Below are positions 8,680 to 16,666 of a DNA stretch of 44,559 nucleotides, one piece after another. Location: assembly GCA_023250635.1 (NCBI GenBank), contig JAHFAI010000011.1:1-44559 (forward strand). The letters are read 5' to 3'. The notes under the pieces were generated by a model. The model was not told where the DNA came from. It made no database searches and worked only from the letters and a program-made list of their open reading frames with translations. A program made the position numbers and the translations under genes. This DNA is from Deltaproteobacteria bacterium. GTDB lineage: Bacteria; Bdellovibrionota_B; Oligoflexia; Oligoflexales; Bog-1112. Position 1 is the first letter of the stretch; each line of letters opens with the position of its first letter.

Positions 8680-9678
8680 ATGATTATCATAAGCGGTGGA
8701 TCCGGATTTATCGGCAGCGCTTTGCTTTGGCGATTAAATCAAGAGTCATTTGATAATATAATGATTGTAGACAGTTGGCAGACTTCTAGTAAGTGGCTTA
8801 ATATCCGCGCACGACGCTTTACCCAGGCCCTGCCGAAAGAAGATTTCTTGCCCTGGTTGCAGAATCAGGCTGACCCCCGAGAGATTGAGGTTGTTTTCCA
8901 TCTCGGAGCCTGTTCTTCGACGGAAGAGAAAAATGTTGATTACCTCTTGCGTAACAATGTTCACTATTCCATGGAGCTCTTTCGCTACTGCGCTCAGCAC
9001 GAAATTCCGTTTATCTATGCTTCCTCCGCGGCTACCTACGGGGGAGCCGAACGTGGTTTTGCTGATGAGCATAGCGCTGCAGCGGCCCTCGAGCCGATCA
9101 ACCCCTATGGATTAAGCAAAAAGATTTTTGATAGTTGGGTGCTCCAGCAGTGCCAGCTTCCACCCTTGTGGGTAGGATTAAAGTTTTTTAATGTTTTCGG
9201 CCCCAATGAATACCATAAAGGCGCAATGCGGAGCTTAGTCTGCAAGGCAGTTCCTCAAATTAGAGAAACGGGGCTGGTAAAACTGTTTAAATCCTCTCGG
9301 CCGAATATTCGTGATGGAGAGCAAAGCCGAGATTTTGTCTATGTAAAAGATGTGGTTGAGGTGATGCTGCATTTTTGGCGACAAGCGCAGAATCTGGAGA
9401 ACAGGGAAGGCTGTTCTGGATTATATAATGTAGGGACCGGCCAGGCCCGGTCTTTTTATGATTTGGTTAAGGCTGTTTTTGTGGCGATGGAAAAACCCTG
9501 CGCAGTCTCCTGGGTGGAAATGCCTGATTCCATTAAAGATGGCTATCAATATTTCACTGAGGCGGAAATGACGAAGCTCTATAGCCAGGGAGGCTATACG
9601 AAGCCCTTTATGAGCTTAGAAGCTGCGGTTTATGACTATGTGGTTCATTATTTAGGGGACGGGGAAAAATATCTTTAG
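8680..9678 (+). CDS. hldD: ADP-L-glycero-D-manno-heptose 6-epimerase
   Basis: Short-chain dehydrogenase-type epimerase that makes ADP-L-glycero-D-manno-heptose, the last precursor of LPS inner-core heptose. The Rossmann nucleotide-binding loop GGSGFIGS (residues 6-13) binds NADP. Other visible marks are HLGACSSTEE, YASSAATYGG with the catalytic Ser region, and PYGLSKKIFD with the Tyr-x3-Lys pair. Downstream GLKFFNVFGPNEYHKGAMRS and SRDFVYVKDV are characteristic of HldD rather than of GalE. Length, 332 residues, is usual. An upstream ATG at 8566 is in frame but would add 38 residues before the nucleotide-binding strand, so ATG 8680 is preferred. Its stop overlaps the hemE stop by four bases (convergent). 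Confidence 0.92.
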   Translation: MIIISGGSGFIGSALLWRLNQESFDNIMIVDSWQTSSKWLNIRARRFTQALPKEDFLPWLQNQADPREIEVVFHLGACSSTEEKNVDYLLRNNVHYSMELFRYCAQHEIPFIYASSAATYGGAERGFADEHSAAAALEPINPYGLSKKIFDSWVLQQCQLPPLWVGLKFFNVFGPNEYHKGAMRSLVCKAVPQIRETGLVKLFKSSRPNIRDGEQSRDFVYVKDVVEVMLHFWRQAQNLENREGCSGLYNVGTGQARSFYDLVKAVFVAMEKPCAVSWVEMPDSIKDGYQYFTEAEMTKLYSQGGYTKPFMSLEAAVYDYVVHYLGDGEKYL

Positions 9679-10730
9679 ACAGAGGAGGTCCTGATCTCAG
9701 CAATTGCCCAGTTAAGTGCTTCTATGCGGGTGGTGGGAGTTAAGCCGTGACCTACGTTGAAAATATGACCGGGTAAGCTAAGCGTACGCGCCTCATCCAT
9801 AAGGGCGCGCACTGCAGCACGTACCTGAGACTCATCGCCAAAGCTCAGCAGCAGAGGATCAAGATTGCCCTGTAAGGTGGGTAGCAGCGAAGATTTTTGC
9901 AAAAACTGGGCGGCGCTGCTGAGGGAAAAGCGCCAATCAATAGCAAGCACCTCGGCGCCAAATTCACCTGCCGTAGCGTAGGTATGGCAACCCTGGCCAG
10001 GGTAAAAAATAACCGGAATCTGAGCTTCTTTGAGGCGCTTGAGCAGTGTTTGGGTGGCAGGGGCTACCAGGGCCTTATAGTCCCTGGTGGAAAACTGCCC
10101 AGCCCAGCTGTCAAATAACATGACGATTTCTGCTCCAGCCTCCACCTGCAAGCACAAATAAGAAAAAGTGGCTTCCATGATCAGATCTAGCAGCTCGCTA
10201 AAACAGCCAGGATCGGTATAGAGCAGCTCTTTTACGGCGCTGAACGAGCTGCTTCCCTGACCTTCGATCATATAGCAGGCCACCGTTGCTGGGGCTCCGG
10301 CAAAGCCAATCATGGTTTGATGATCGGCAAGTTGGGGACGTACCAAGCGGATGGCTGCGGCGGTTGAGGCTAATAAGCCTGTCATTTTCGGGGGATTAAG
10401 TCGACGGAGTGCAGAACGATCGCGAATTGCTGGACTGAGTTGGGGGCCTTCTCCAGGACCAAAGCTGAGCTCTTGGCCCAGCATGTGGGGTATCACCAAA
10501 ATATCTGAGAAAATAATTGCACCATCGAGGTCAAAGCGCTTTAATGGTTGAAGGGTTACCTCAGCTGCCAAGCGGGGATTGCTGCAAAGTTCGAGGAAGC
10601 TATGTTCCGCCCGCAAGGCTCGATATTCGGGAAGATACCGTCCTGCTTGCCGTAGAAACCACAGAGGATAACGCCACGGACGCTCACCGCGAGCGCTGCT
10701 AAGGATACTTTTTTTGCTAACCACCGTCAT
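9675..10730 (-). CDS. hemE: uroporphyrinogen decarboxylase
   Basis: Converts uroporphyrinogen III to coproporphyrinogen III in cytoplasmic haem synthesis by removing four acetate carboxyls. The N-terminal signature appears as PLWFLRQAGRYLPEYRALR, followed by DGAIIFSDILVIPHMLG with the substrate-binding Asp, FAGAPATVACYMIEGQGS, LFDSWAGQFS and the C-terminal HIFNVGHGLTPTT with the conserved His. Length, 351 residues, is normal. The ATG at 10730 has GAGG nine bases upstream. The gene is divergent from the Rieske gene with only 45 bases between the starts, so their promoters must be compact or overlap. Confidence 0.95.
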   Translation of the reverse strand: MTVVSKKSILSSARGERPWRYPLWFLRQAGRYLPEYRALRAEHSFLELCSNPRLAAEVTLQPLKRFDLDGAIIFSDILVIPHMLGQELSFGPGEGPQLSPAIRDRSALRRLNPPKMTGLLASTAAAIRLVRPQLADHQTMIGFAGAPATVACYMIEGQGSSSFSAVKELLYTDPGCFSELLDLIMEATFSYLCLQVEAGAEIVMLFDSWAGQFSTRDYKALVAPATQTLLKRLKEAQIPVIFYPGQGCHTYATAGEFGAEVLAIDWRFSLSSAAQFLQKSSLLPTLQGNLDPLLLSFGDESQVRAAVRALMDEARTLSLPGHIFNVGHGLTPTTRIEALNWAIAEIRTSSV

Positions 10731-10775
10731 AACTAAACGCCTCGTGCCAAAATGGGGGGTTGAGAGTTTTTATAA

Positions 10776-11132
10776 ATGCAAAATTTTATAAAAGTTGCGC
10801 GTCTCGATGATTTTCACAAGAAAAACTACGTGTGTATTTCTTATCGCAGCAAGTGGATTGCGGTCATCAAAGCGCAAGACGGCTCATTTTATGCCATTGA
10901 AGCTAATTGTAAACACCAAAACGCCAATCTTCTGGTCAATGGTCTGCGCGGGGAGATTGTCACCTGTCCGCGTCATGGCTGGAAATACAATATGCGTACC
11001 GGTGAATGTTTAAGTGAAAGTTGGGCACATTTGCGAAAGTTTGCTCTTAAAATAGTCGATGAATATATTTATGTCGCAACCGATCCTCGTGAAGAGGTAA
11101 TGGATGAATGGGAATCTGATGAAACCGTCTAG
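10776..11132 (+). CDS. Rieske [2Fe-2S] ferredoxin-like protein
   Basis: Small stand-alone Rieske domain of 118 residues. The cluster ligands are visible as Cys45-x-His47 in NCKHQNANL and Cys64-x2-His67 in CPRHGWKYN, followed by the MRTGECL strand seen in Rieske ferredoxins and nitrite-reductase small subunits. There is no signal peptide or membrane anchor, so it should be a cytoplasmic electron carrier. No oxygenase or reductase partner lies next to it. Instead its end overlaps the Rsm22-like methyltransferase start by 29 bases, so the two are co-translated. No strong Shine-Dalgarno is visible before the ATG. Confidence 0.88.
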   Translation: MQNFIKVARLDDFHKKNYVCISYRSKWIAVIKAQDGSFYAIEANCKHQNANLLVNGLRGEIVTCPRHGWKYNMRTGECLSESWAHLRKFALKIVDEYIYVATDPREEVMDEWESDETV

Positions 11133-12333
11133 CAAAAAAACTACAGCAAAAAATTCGCCAAAAGGGAGCTCCCCCCAAGCGAGCGCTGGACGAAAGAATA
11201 CGCCTAAAGACCGTCTACCCAAGCGCTTGCTGGAAGAAAAAAAACCGAGCTTTCGTTCCATTGGCCCGAGCAAGACTCTCGGGCTGGCTATTTGGCGGCA
11301 GCTGCTGTCATTAGGCGCTGCCCTTGATGATGCGGCGATTATAGCCCTGGCTCACAAACATAAAAACCATTGTATGCGTTTATGGGAGGGGTTTACGGGC
11401 CATAAGGCTCTTCCTCGCGATTATTTGAGCCGTTCGGAATATCGTTTAGCATATCTCTTGAGCTTTCATTTGATCAACAGTGCTCGCCTTGAAGTATTGC
11501 TGCGTCGATTGATGAGCGAGCGGCGGATGAATTTGCCTGATTTGCCGGTAAATTTATGGGATTTTGGTTGTGGCAGCGGAGCGATGGCCAGCACGGTGAT
11601 CGATTATTTGGCAAGTAAACGGCTCAAACTCGCGGAACTCCATCTTGGTGATTCTATTGCTTCTCTGCTCGCTCAGGTGGAAAAATCCCTGCTGGTAGCG
11701 TTGCCGAAGGGTTTGTTGCTTGGCAAAATTCACCGTCACACCAGCACTTTTGCTCCGGGAGATGTGCGCACGGCTCAGCTCGATCCTGAGCAGACGCATA
11801 TTTTTACCTTTGGTTACCACTTGAACGAACTCGATGAAGTTGCTCGTGCGAATATGGTTGCGTGGATGGGCAAGTTAGCGCGCAGTCGCGCGCCGGTGTT
11901 AGTGTTGATTGTGGATTCTTCCGATGAACAAGTGTGCAAGGGGCTTATGGATTTTCGTGATGAAGTGGTTGAGAATGGGATGAAGGCTATCTATCCCTGT
12001 CCTCATGACTATGCCTGCCCTTTAGTGGCGACTAATGATTGGTGCTATAGCGAGTCGCTGTGGAATCTGCCTGCTATCCAACAAAAAATCGACGAGATTA
12101 TTCAGCATCCTCGCCGCACCATGACCATGTCAAGCTATGCCTATGCCAACCAAAGTTTCTTGCGGCATCAGCGCTTACCGGCAAAACCCCAGAAGGTTTT
12201 GGTGGGCAAACCACTGGATAAATTTCGTAAAGATATGCAGATCCCGGTGTATTGCCAAGAAGATGGTGAAATTAAAAAAGAGCTCGACCTTGCGGTCCCC
12301 CGTTTGCAAGCCATGCGCGGGAGTGTTAAGTAG
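11104..12333 (+). CDS. Rsm22-family small ribosomal subunit methyltransferase-like protein
   Basis: Relative of mitochondrial Rsm22/METTL17, which supports small ribosomal subunit assembly. A Lys/Ser-rich disordered N-terminus (about 45 residues) is followed by a helical region and a SAM-binding motif DFGCGSGA (153-160). The family signature CPHDYACPL..NDWCYSES gives Cys299, Cys305 and Cys314; a further Cys384 in VYCQEDG is in the right place to complete the four-cysteine iron-sulfur site known in this family. The start at 11104 has AGAGG six bases upstream and lies inside the Rieske gene; ATG 11119 is an alternative. Overlap with a Rieske gene is notable for an Fe-S-dependent protein. Whether it methylates rRNA or only assists assembly cannot be told. 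Confidence 0.85.
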   Translation: MNGNLMKPSSKKTTAKNSPKGSSPQASAGRKNTPKDRLPKRLLEEKKPSFRSIGPSKTLGLAIWRQLLSLGAALDDAAIIALAHKHKNHCMRLWEGFTGHKALPRDYLSRSEYRLAYLLSFHLINSARLEVLLRRLMSERRMNLPDLPVNLWDFGCGSGAMASTVIDYLASKRLKLAELHLGDSIASLLAQVEKSLLVALPKGLLLGKIHRHTSTFAPGDVRTAQLDPEQTHIFTFGYHLNELDEVARANMVAWMGKLARSRAPVLVLIVDSSDEQVCKGLMDFRDEVVENGMKAIYPCPHDYACPLVATNDWCYSESLWNLPAIQQKIDEIIQHPRRTMTMSSYAYANQSFLRHQRLPAKPQKVLVGKPLDKFRKDMQIPVYCQEDGEIKKELDLAVPRLQAMRGSVK

Positions 12334-12358
12334 GCGCTGGCGCGAAAGCGCCAGCGCC
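12333..12358 (+). terminator. perfect 11-bp GC hairpin after the Rsm22-like gene
   Basis: GGCGCTGGCGC (12333-12343), a GAAA loop and GCGCCAGCGCC (12348-12358) form a perfect stem-loop starting at the last base of the stop codon. No T-tract follows, so it may protect the 3' end or stop polymerase with help. The next bases (TCCTGAGCCGAAGGCGAAGGATC) resemble an interspersed palindromic repeat seen in many genomes, but no second copy was found here. Confidence 0.5.
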
Positions 12359-12442
12359 GTGTCCTGAGCCGAAGGCGAAGGATCCCTCGCAACTCTAGAG
12401 CTCGTGCATCCTCAATTTTGCCCTTACGGAGCCTTCATCAGC

Positions 12443-12478
12443 GATAGTGCACGCTAAGTATGTTAGTGTTGCACTATC
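12443..12478 (+). promoter_or_regulatory. inverted repeat upstream of the GH13 gene, candidate operator
   Basis: GATAGTGCA (12443-12451) and TGCACTATC (12470-12478) are perfect 9-bp arms around an inner CTAA-GTATG-TTAG repeat. The element ends 14 bases before the GH13 start codon, next to the AAAGG Shine-Dalgarno. It could be an operator or a leader hairpin. No sigma70 promoter is convincing in the 160-bp gap. Confidence 0.5.
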
Positions 12479-12492
12479 ATTGAAAGGCCCAT

Positions 12493-14343
12493 ATGAACCG
12501 GACTACCTACTGGCACAAACGAGCCCTTTTCGCTGCGCTTCTCACCACGGTATTTTTTAGCCTCCCCTGCTCAGCAGCTTCTCTTGCCGCAGTTGATGAG
12601 GTTGTTCCTCCGCAGATCGTCCAAGGCTCCGATACATTTGCTGCAGATTGGTGGAAATCGGCGGTAATTTATCAGGTCTATCTCCGCAGCTTCTACGATA
12701 GCGATGGCGATGGCGTTGGCGATATCGAAGGCATTATTGCCAAACTCGATTATCTCAAAAGTATTCAGATCGATGCTCTGTGGCTATCTCCCGTTCATCC
12801 TTCTCCCAATGCTGACTATGGCTACGATGTTGCCGATTACTACCAGGTGGATAAGCGTTATGGTAGTTTGGAAACCTTTGATCGTTTAGTCGCTGCTTGT
12901 AAGGAACGCGGCATTGCTCTGGTGATGGACTTGGTCGTTAATCACACTTCCAATCAGCATCCCTGGTTTAAGAATGCCCTTGCCGGAGGGGATAAAGAAG
13001 ATTGGTACCTTTGGCGAGGCGCCAACGGAGAGGGTGGTCCACCCAACAACTGGGTTTCGCGCATGGGATTAAACCAATCGGCGTGGACGTGGAGCCCTGA
13101 GCGCACTGCCTACTATATGCATTCTTTTCTTGCCGAGCAGCCGGATCTCAATTGGCGCAATCCTGAAGTGCGAGCCGAAATCAAAAAAATAATGGATTTT
13201 TGGCTGCAGCGGGGAGTTAAAGGTTTTCGCCTCGATGTTTTAAACTATTATTTGAAGGATGAAAAATTCCGCAGCAATCCCGAGCGGAGCAAATGGCATC
13301 TATTTTTGCCGGTGAGCTATACTCGCAGCTGGGCTGATTGGGTCAATCAAGTGGGACAAAGCGTGTTTTATGCCTATGCTGGGCAACAACATTTGTACGA
13401 TAAAGACCAGGTGGGGGTGCTCGATATCTTGCGAGAATTTCGTCAAACGGTAGCCCCCTATCACGGAGTTATTCTTGGCGAGGTGGATAGCGAGCCTGCT
13501 CCCGAAAAATCGGCCGCTTATTATGGTGGTCATGGTGAAGGGGTTCACTTAGCTTTTAATATGAATCTCCTCGAGCTTCCCTGGGAGGCGCGGCGTTTTT
13601 ATATTGCCCTTAATCAATGGCAGAATCTGCTACCGCTGGAAGGATGGCCGGCCCTTACCTTTAGCAATCACGATCGGATGCGGAGCTTTTCTCGGTATGG
13701 TAGCGATCGTGCCAAGGCGAAAATTCTCCTTACTATCTTGATGACCATGCGCGGAACCCCGGTGGTCTATTATGGTGAGGAAATTGGCATGAAAGAGGGG
13801 AGTTTTTCTACTGCTGACATTAAGGACCCCGCTTATCACGCGGCAAAATTACCCGGTGTTCTTGCGGGTCTTTCTTGGCAGGGAAGAGATGGTTGTCGCA
13901 CTCCCATGCAATGGGATGAGAGCCGCTGGGGTGGCTTTTCTCGCCTTGATCCCGCCCATCCTGGGGAGGTAAAGGCGCCGTGGTTATGGCCTAACAATAG
14001 GGATCGCAGCTTAAATGTGGCCCAAGAAGAACGATATCCGGGGGCGCTTTTGCCCACCTTTCGTGCTTTGAGCAAGCTGCGTCATAGCTCTGTTGCTTTA
14101 CAAGCGGGGCGGGTTGAATTTATTCCTCAGTTTCTTGAAGCAGGACTTCTAGCGTATAAAAGAATTGCCGGCAGTGAGGAGATACTGGTGCTGGCGAATT
14201 TCTCCAACCTTGAATCTCAGGATTTTCCCCTAGGGAGGGGCGAGTGGGAAGTCCTGCCCATGATAGCCTCGCAAAGTGGCGAAACCTTAGTGGACAGGGT
14301 GCGGGTGCTCCCCGCTGTGGTGATGCTACTTAGAAAAAAATAG
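12493..14343 (+). CDS. exported GH13 alpha-glucosidase (oligo-1,6-glucosidase-like)
   Basis: Glycoside hydrolase family 13 enzyme that cleaves alpha-glucosidic bonds in short oligosaccharides. A signal peptide (ALFAALLTTVFFSLPCSAAS) predicts a periplasmic or secreted enzyme, whereas most relatives of the oligo-1,6-glucosidase type are cytoplasmic. The (beta/alpha)8 barrel shows AVIYQVYLRSF.DSDGDGVGD, the MDLVVNHTS region, GFRLDVLN with nucleophile Asp248, GEVDS with acid/base Glu330, and SNHD with Asp394. CRTPMQWD near residue 475 is typical of the glucosidase and trehalose-hydrolase subgroup. Length, 616 residues, is usual with the signal. Exact substrate is open. Glycerol kinase follows six bases downstream, so the two share a transcript. 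Confidence 0.88.
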   Translation: MNRTTYWHKRALFAALLTTVFFSLPCSAASLAAVDEVVPPQIVQGSDTFAADWWKSAVIYQVYLRSFYDSDGDGVGDIEGIIAKLDYLKSIQIDALWLSPVHPSPNADYGYDVADYYQVDKRYGSLETFDRLVAACKERGIALVMDLVVNHTSNQHPWFKNALAGGDKEDWYLWRGANGEGGPPNNWVSRMGLNQSAWTWSPERTAYYMHSFLAEQPDLNWRNPEVRAEIKKIMDFWLQRGVKGFRLDVLNYYLKDEKFRSNPERSKWHLFLPVSYTRSWADWVNQVGQSVFYAYAGQQHLYDKDQVGVLDILREFRQTVAPYHGVILGEVDSEPAPEKSAAYYGGHGEGVHLAFNMNLLELPWEARRFYIALNQWQNLLPLEGWPALTFSNHDRMRSFSRYGSDRAKAKILLTILMTMRGTPVVYYGEEIGMKEGSFSTADIKDPAYHAAKLPGVLAGLSWQGRDGCRTPMQWDESRWGGFSRLDPAHPGEVKAPWLWPNNRDRSLNVAQEERYPGALLPTFRALSKLRHSSVALQAGRVEFIPQFLEAGLLAYKRIAGSEEILVLANFSNLESQDFPLGRGEWEVLPMIASQSGETLVDRVRVLPAVVMLLRKK

Positions 14344-14349
14344 GAGCAT

Positions 14350-15888
14350 ATGTCTTTGGTAAGCTACCTTTTGGTCATCGATCAAGGCACTACCAGTACC
14401 CGCGTGGTACTTTATTCGTTCTCTGGGGAGTTTGCCCTTGTTGCTCAAGCCAGGCAGGAATTTCCTCAGTATTTTCCCCAGAGCAGCTGGGTGGAGCATG
14501 ATCTTAATGAGATCTGGCTGTCCTTGCAGCAGTCCTGTGAGGAAGTGCTGACCACGGCCCAAGGGCTTCTGCCAGGTTTTTCATCTCAGCAGATTGCAGC
14601 TATTGGCATTACCAATCAGCGGGAGACTTTGGCGGTTTTTGATCGCCGGAGCTCGCAGCCCTTGGCCCGGGCTATAGTGTGGCATTGCAAACGCAGTGCC
14701 GAGATTTGTAGGCGCTTTACCGCTGAGGAAAAGGCCGAGATGCGTGCCAAAACGGGCCTGCCGGTGGACCCGTATTTTTCGGCTTCCAAAATAACCTGGC
14801 TGCTTGAAAATAATCCCACGGTAGCTCGGGGGCTGCGTCAAGGCTCGGCTGTGGTGGGTACCATCGATAGCTATTTGCTACATCGACTGAGCGGAGGCAT
14901 GGCCCATGTGAGTGAGCCCAGTAATGCTTCGCGAACCTTGCTTTTTGATATTAAAAAGGGCCAGTGGGATGAGGCCTTGCTGAAGCAGTTCTCGCTACCC
15001 TCGGCCTCTATTCTTCCTGAGGTCCGCGATAGTGCCGGTGTATTTGCGCGCACCAAAAATCTCGGGTTTTTGCCCGCAGGCATAGCCATTAGCGGGGTGC
15101 TGGGCGATCAACAAGCGTCCCTGGCAGGACAGGGCTGCTTTAGTCCTGGAGAAGCAAAGTGCACCTATGGTACCGGGGCTTTTCTGCTTTGTCAGCTTGG
15201 TGCTAATGATCTGCGCTCCACGGCGGGTTTGTTGACGACGGTAAGTTGGTCTCTCAACGGTAAACTTAGTTATGCTTTGGAAGGTTCAACCTATATAGCT
15301 GGTGCAGCAGTGCAGTTTATTCGCGATCAACTAGGGTGGCTTGGGAGCAGTAAAGAAGCCTCGCAGCTTAAAGAGAGCGTGCAGGCGGCGCCTGATATTT
15401 ATTTTGTACCTGCCCTTGCCGGCCTCGCCGCGCCGTGGTGGGAGCCTGCAGTAAAGGGGGGCATCTTTGGTTTAACGCGAGCGACCACGAAGGAACAGTT
15501 GATTCTGGCAACCTTGGAAGGCATTGCCTTTCAAATTAATGATGTTTTAATCGCTATGGCTGAGGATCTCGGCGCGCCCCTGTCCATCCTGCGGGTAGAT
15601 GGTGGGGCCAGCAGCAATGCTCGTTTGTTGGCAGTGCAAGCTGATCTTGCCGGAATACGGGTAGAGCGCTCGTCCCAGATGGAGTCAACCGCTCTAGGAG
15701 CAGCAGTTTTTGCAGCTCTCGGTTGCGGCTTAATCAGCTCGCTCGCTGCTGCAACGAAAATTCGTGAGAGCGAGAAACTATTCGTACCGAAAAACTGTGA
15801 TCGTGCCATAAAGCAGGCCGGCTGGCAGCGAGCCCTTGCGGCAGTTAGAGGGTTTAGCGCTGAGGCTCAATTACCAGGACGAAATTAA
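14350..15888 (+). CDS. glpK: glycerol kinase
   Basis: Phosphorylates glycerol to glycerol-3-phosphate with ATP in the cytoplasm. The FGGY-kinase signatures are clear: DQGTTSTRVVLYSFSGE at the N-terminus, WVEHDLNEIW, GITNQRETLAVFDR, the GVLGDQQASLAGQ segment, CTYGTGAFLL and DGGASSNARLLAVQADL. Length, 512 residues, is slightly over the usual ~500. It starts six bases after the GH13 gene with AGGAG before the ATG. Coupling to a secreted glucosidase is unusual and no glycerol facilitator or dehydrogenase lies nearby. The 3' end overlaps the convergent RsmI-like gene by 35 bases. Confidence 0.93.
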   Translation: MSLVSYLLVIDQGTTSTRVVLYSFSGEFALVAQARQEFPQYFPQSSWVEHDLNEIWLSLQQSCEEVLTTAQGLLPGFSSQQIAAIGITNQRETLAVFDRRSSQPLARAIVWHCKRSAEICRRFTAEEKAEMRAKTGLPVDPYFSASKITWLLENNPTVARGLRQGSAVVGTIDSYLLHRLSGGMAHVSEPSNASRTLLFDIKKGQWDEALLKQFSLPSASILPEVRDSAGVFARTKNLGFLPAGIAISGVLGDQQASLAGQGCFSPGEAKCTYGTGAFLLCQLGANDLRSTAGLLTTVSWSLNGKLSYALEGSTYIAGAAVQFIRDQLGWLGSSKEASQLKESVQAAPDIYFVPALAGLAAPWWEPAVKGGIFGLTRATTKEQLILATLEGIAFQINDVLIAMAEDLGAPLSILRVDGGASSNARLLAVQADLAGIRVERSSQMESTALGAAVFAALGCGLISSLAAATKIRESEKLFVPKNCDRAIKQAGWQRALAAVRGFSAEAQLPGRN

Positions 15889-16564
15889 GTTTTTCCATGC
15901 CTTCGACCTGTTCGCGGAGACGGGCAAAGCTCCCGCTTAGATAGCGTTCCTTGGGGCCGGTGATATCTAAGGCCAGAAAGCCGCGACGTTCCTTGGGGAA
16001 TACCCGGCTAAAATCCTCTACTACTGCGGCTAAGCGATAGGGGGTGTCTAGGAGGATAATTCCCTCGCGGCGCCTTGCCAGATTTTGGATCTCCACCAGT
16101 CTTTTTTCTTTTTTCTGAGACAAAAACCCCGCGAAAAAGAAATTGCCCAACGGAAACCCACATGCCATAACTGCAGCGATTATGGAGCTGGGGCCAGGAA
16201 TCACCTGCACCTCAGCCTTAAGTTGGTAGGCAAGGGCCACCAGCTGTTGTCCCGGATCGGCACAGTTTGCCGCGCCTTGGTCGCTCATGTAGGTTGCGGT
16301 TTTGCCGGCAGTGAGACAGGCTCTGAGAGCCTCAAGGGTCTCCCCTTCTCCATGCTCAGTAAAGTTATAAAAACTGCGCTGGACTCCGGCCTGTTTCAGT
16401 ACCTGTCGAGCTGGTTTGTCCTCTTCGAATATTAGCAAATCCGCCGTTCTCACGAGTCCTAAGGCACGCGAGGGAATGTCCTCAGGGCAGCCGATATGAC
16501 TTGCCATAATGTAGAGTTTCCCGTGCTTAGGGGGGGCAGAATTTTGTTTTTTGGACTGTAACAC
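15854..16564 (-). CDS. divergent RsmI-like SAM-dependent methyltransferase
   Basis: Tetrapyrrole-methylase-fold protein of the RsmI superfamily, which in its best-known member 2'-O-methylates C1402 of 16S rRNA. The fold is recognised from GKLYIMASHIGCPEDIPSRAL, ADLLIFEED, TYMSDQGAANCADPG, VIPGPSSIIAAVMACGFP and a final ITGPKERYLSGSFARL segment. Key positions differ from true RsmI: the ATPIGN motif reads ASHIGC and SDAGTP-ISDPG reads SDQGAANCADPG. At 236 residues it also lacks the C-terminal extension. It fits a diverged subgroup whose substrate is unclear. The start is GTG at 16564, fixed by AGGAGG six bases upstream. Confidence 0.75.
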   Translation of the reverse strand: MLQSKKQNSAPPKHGKLYIMASHIGCPEDIPSRALGLVRTADLLIFEEDKPARQVLKQAGVQRSFYNFTEHGEGETLEALRACLTAGKTATYMSDQGAANCADPGQQLVALAYQLKAEVQVIPGPSSIIAAVMACGFPLGNFFFAGFLSQKKEKRLVEIQNLARRREGIILLDTPYRLAAVVEDFSRVFPKERRGFLALDITGPKERYLSGSFARLREQVEGMEKLNFVLVIEPQR

Positions 16565-16616
16565 GGATGCCTCCTATGGCATTCTAGGGGAAGTAAATCA
16601 CCTCGAATACTGCTGA

Positions 16617-16643
16617 CCCTGGCAACAGGGGCTGTTATTTTTT
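16617..16643 (+). terminator. hairpin plus T-tract in the uppS leader, attenuator-like
   Basis: CCCTG-GCAA-CAGGG (16617-16630) is followed by GCTGTTATTTTTTAT. The shape is that of an intrinsic terminator on the plus strand, yet it lies only 24 bases before the uppS GTG, with no plus-strand gene just upstream. It could stop glpK read-through or act as an attenuator. Confidence 0.45.
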
Positions 16644-16666
16644 ATGCGCACAGGACCATAACACGC

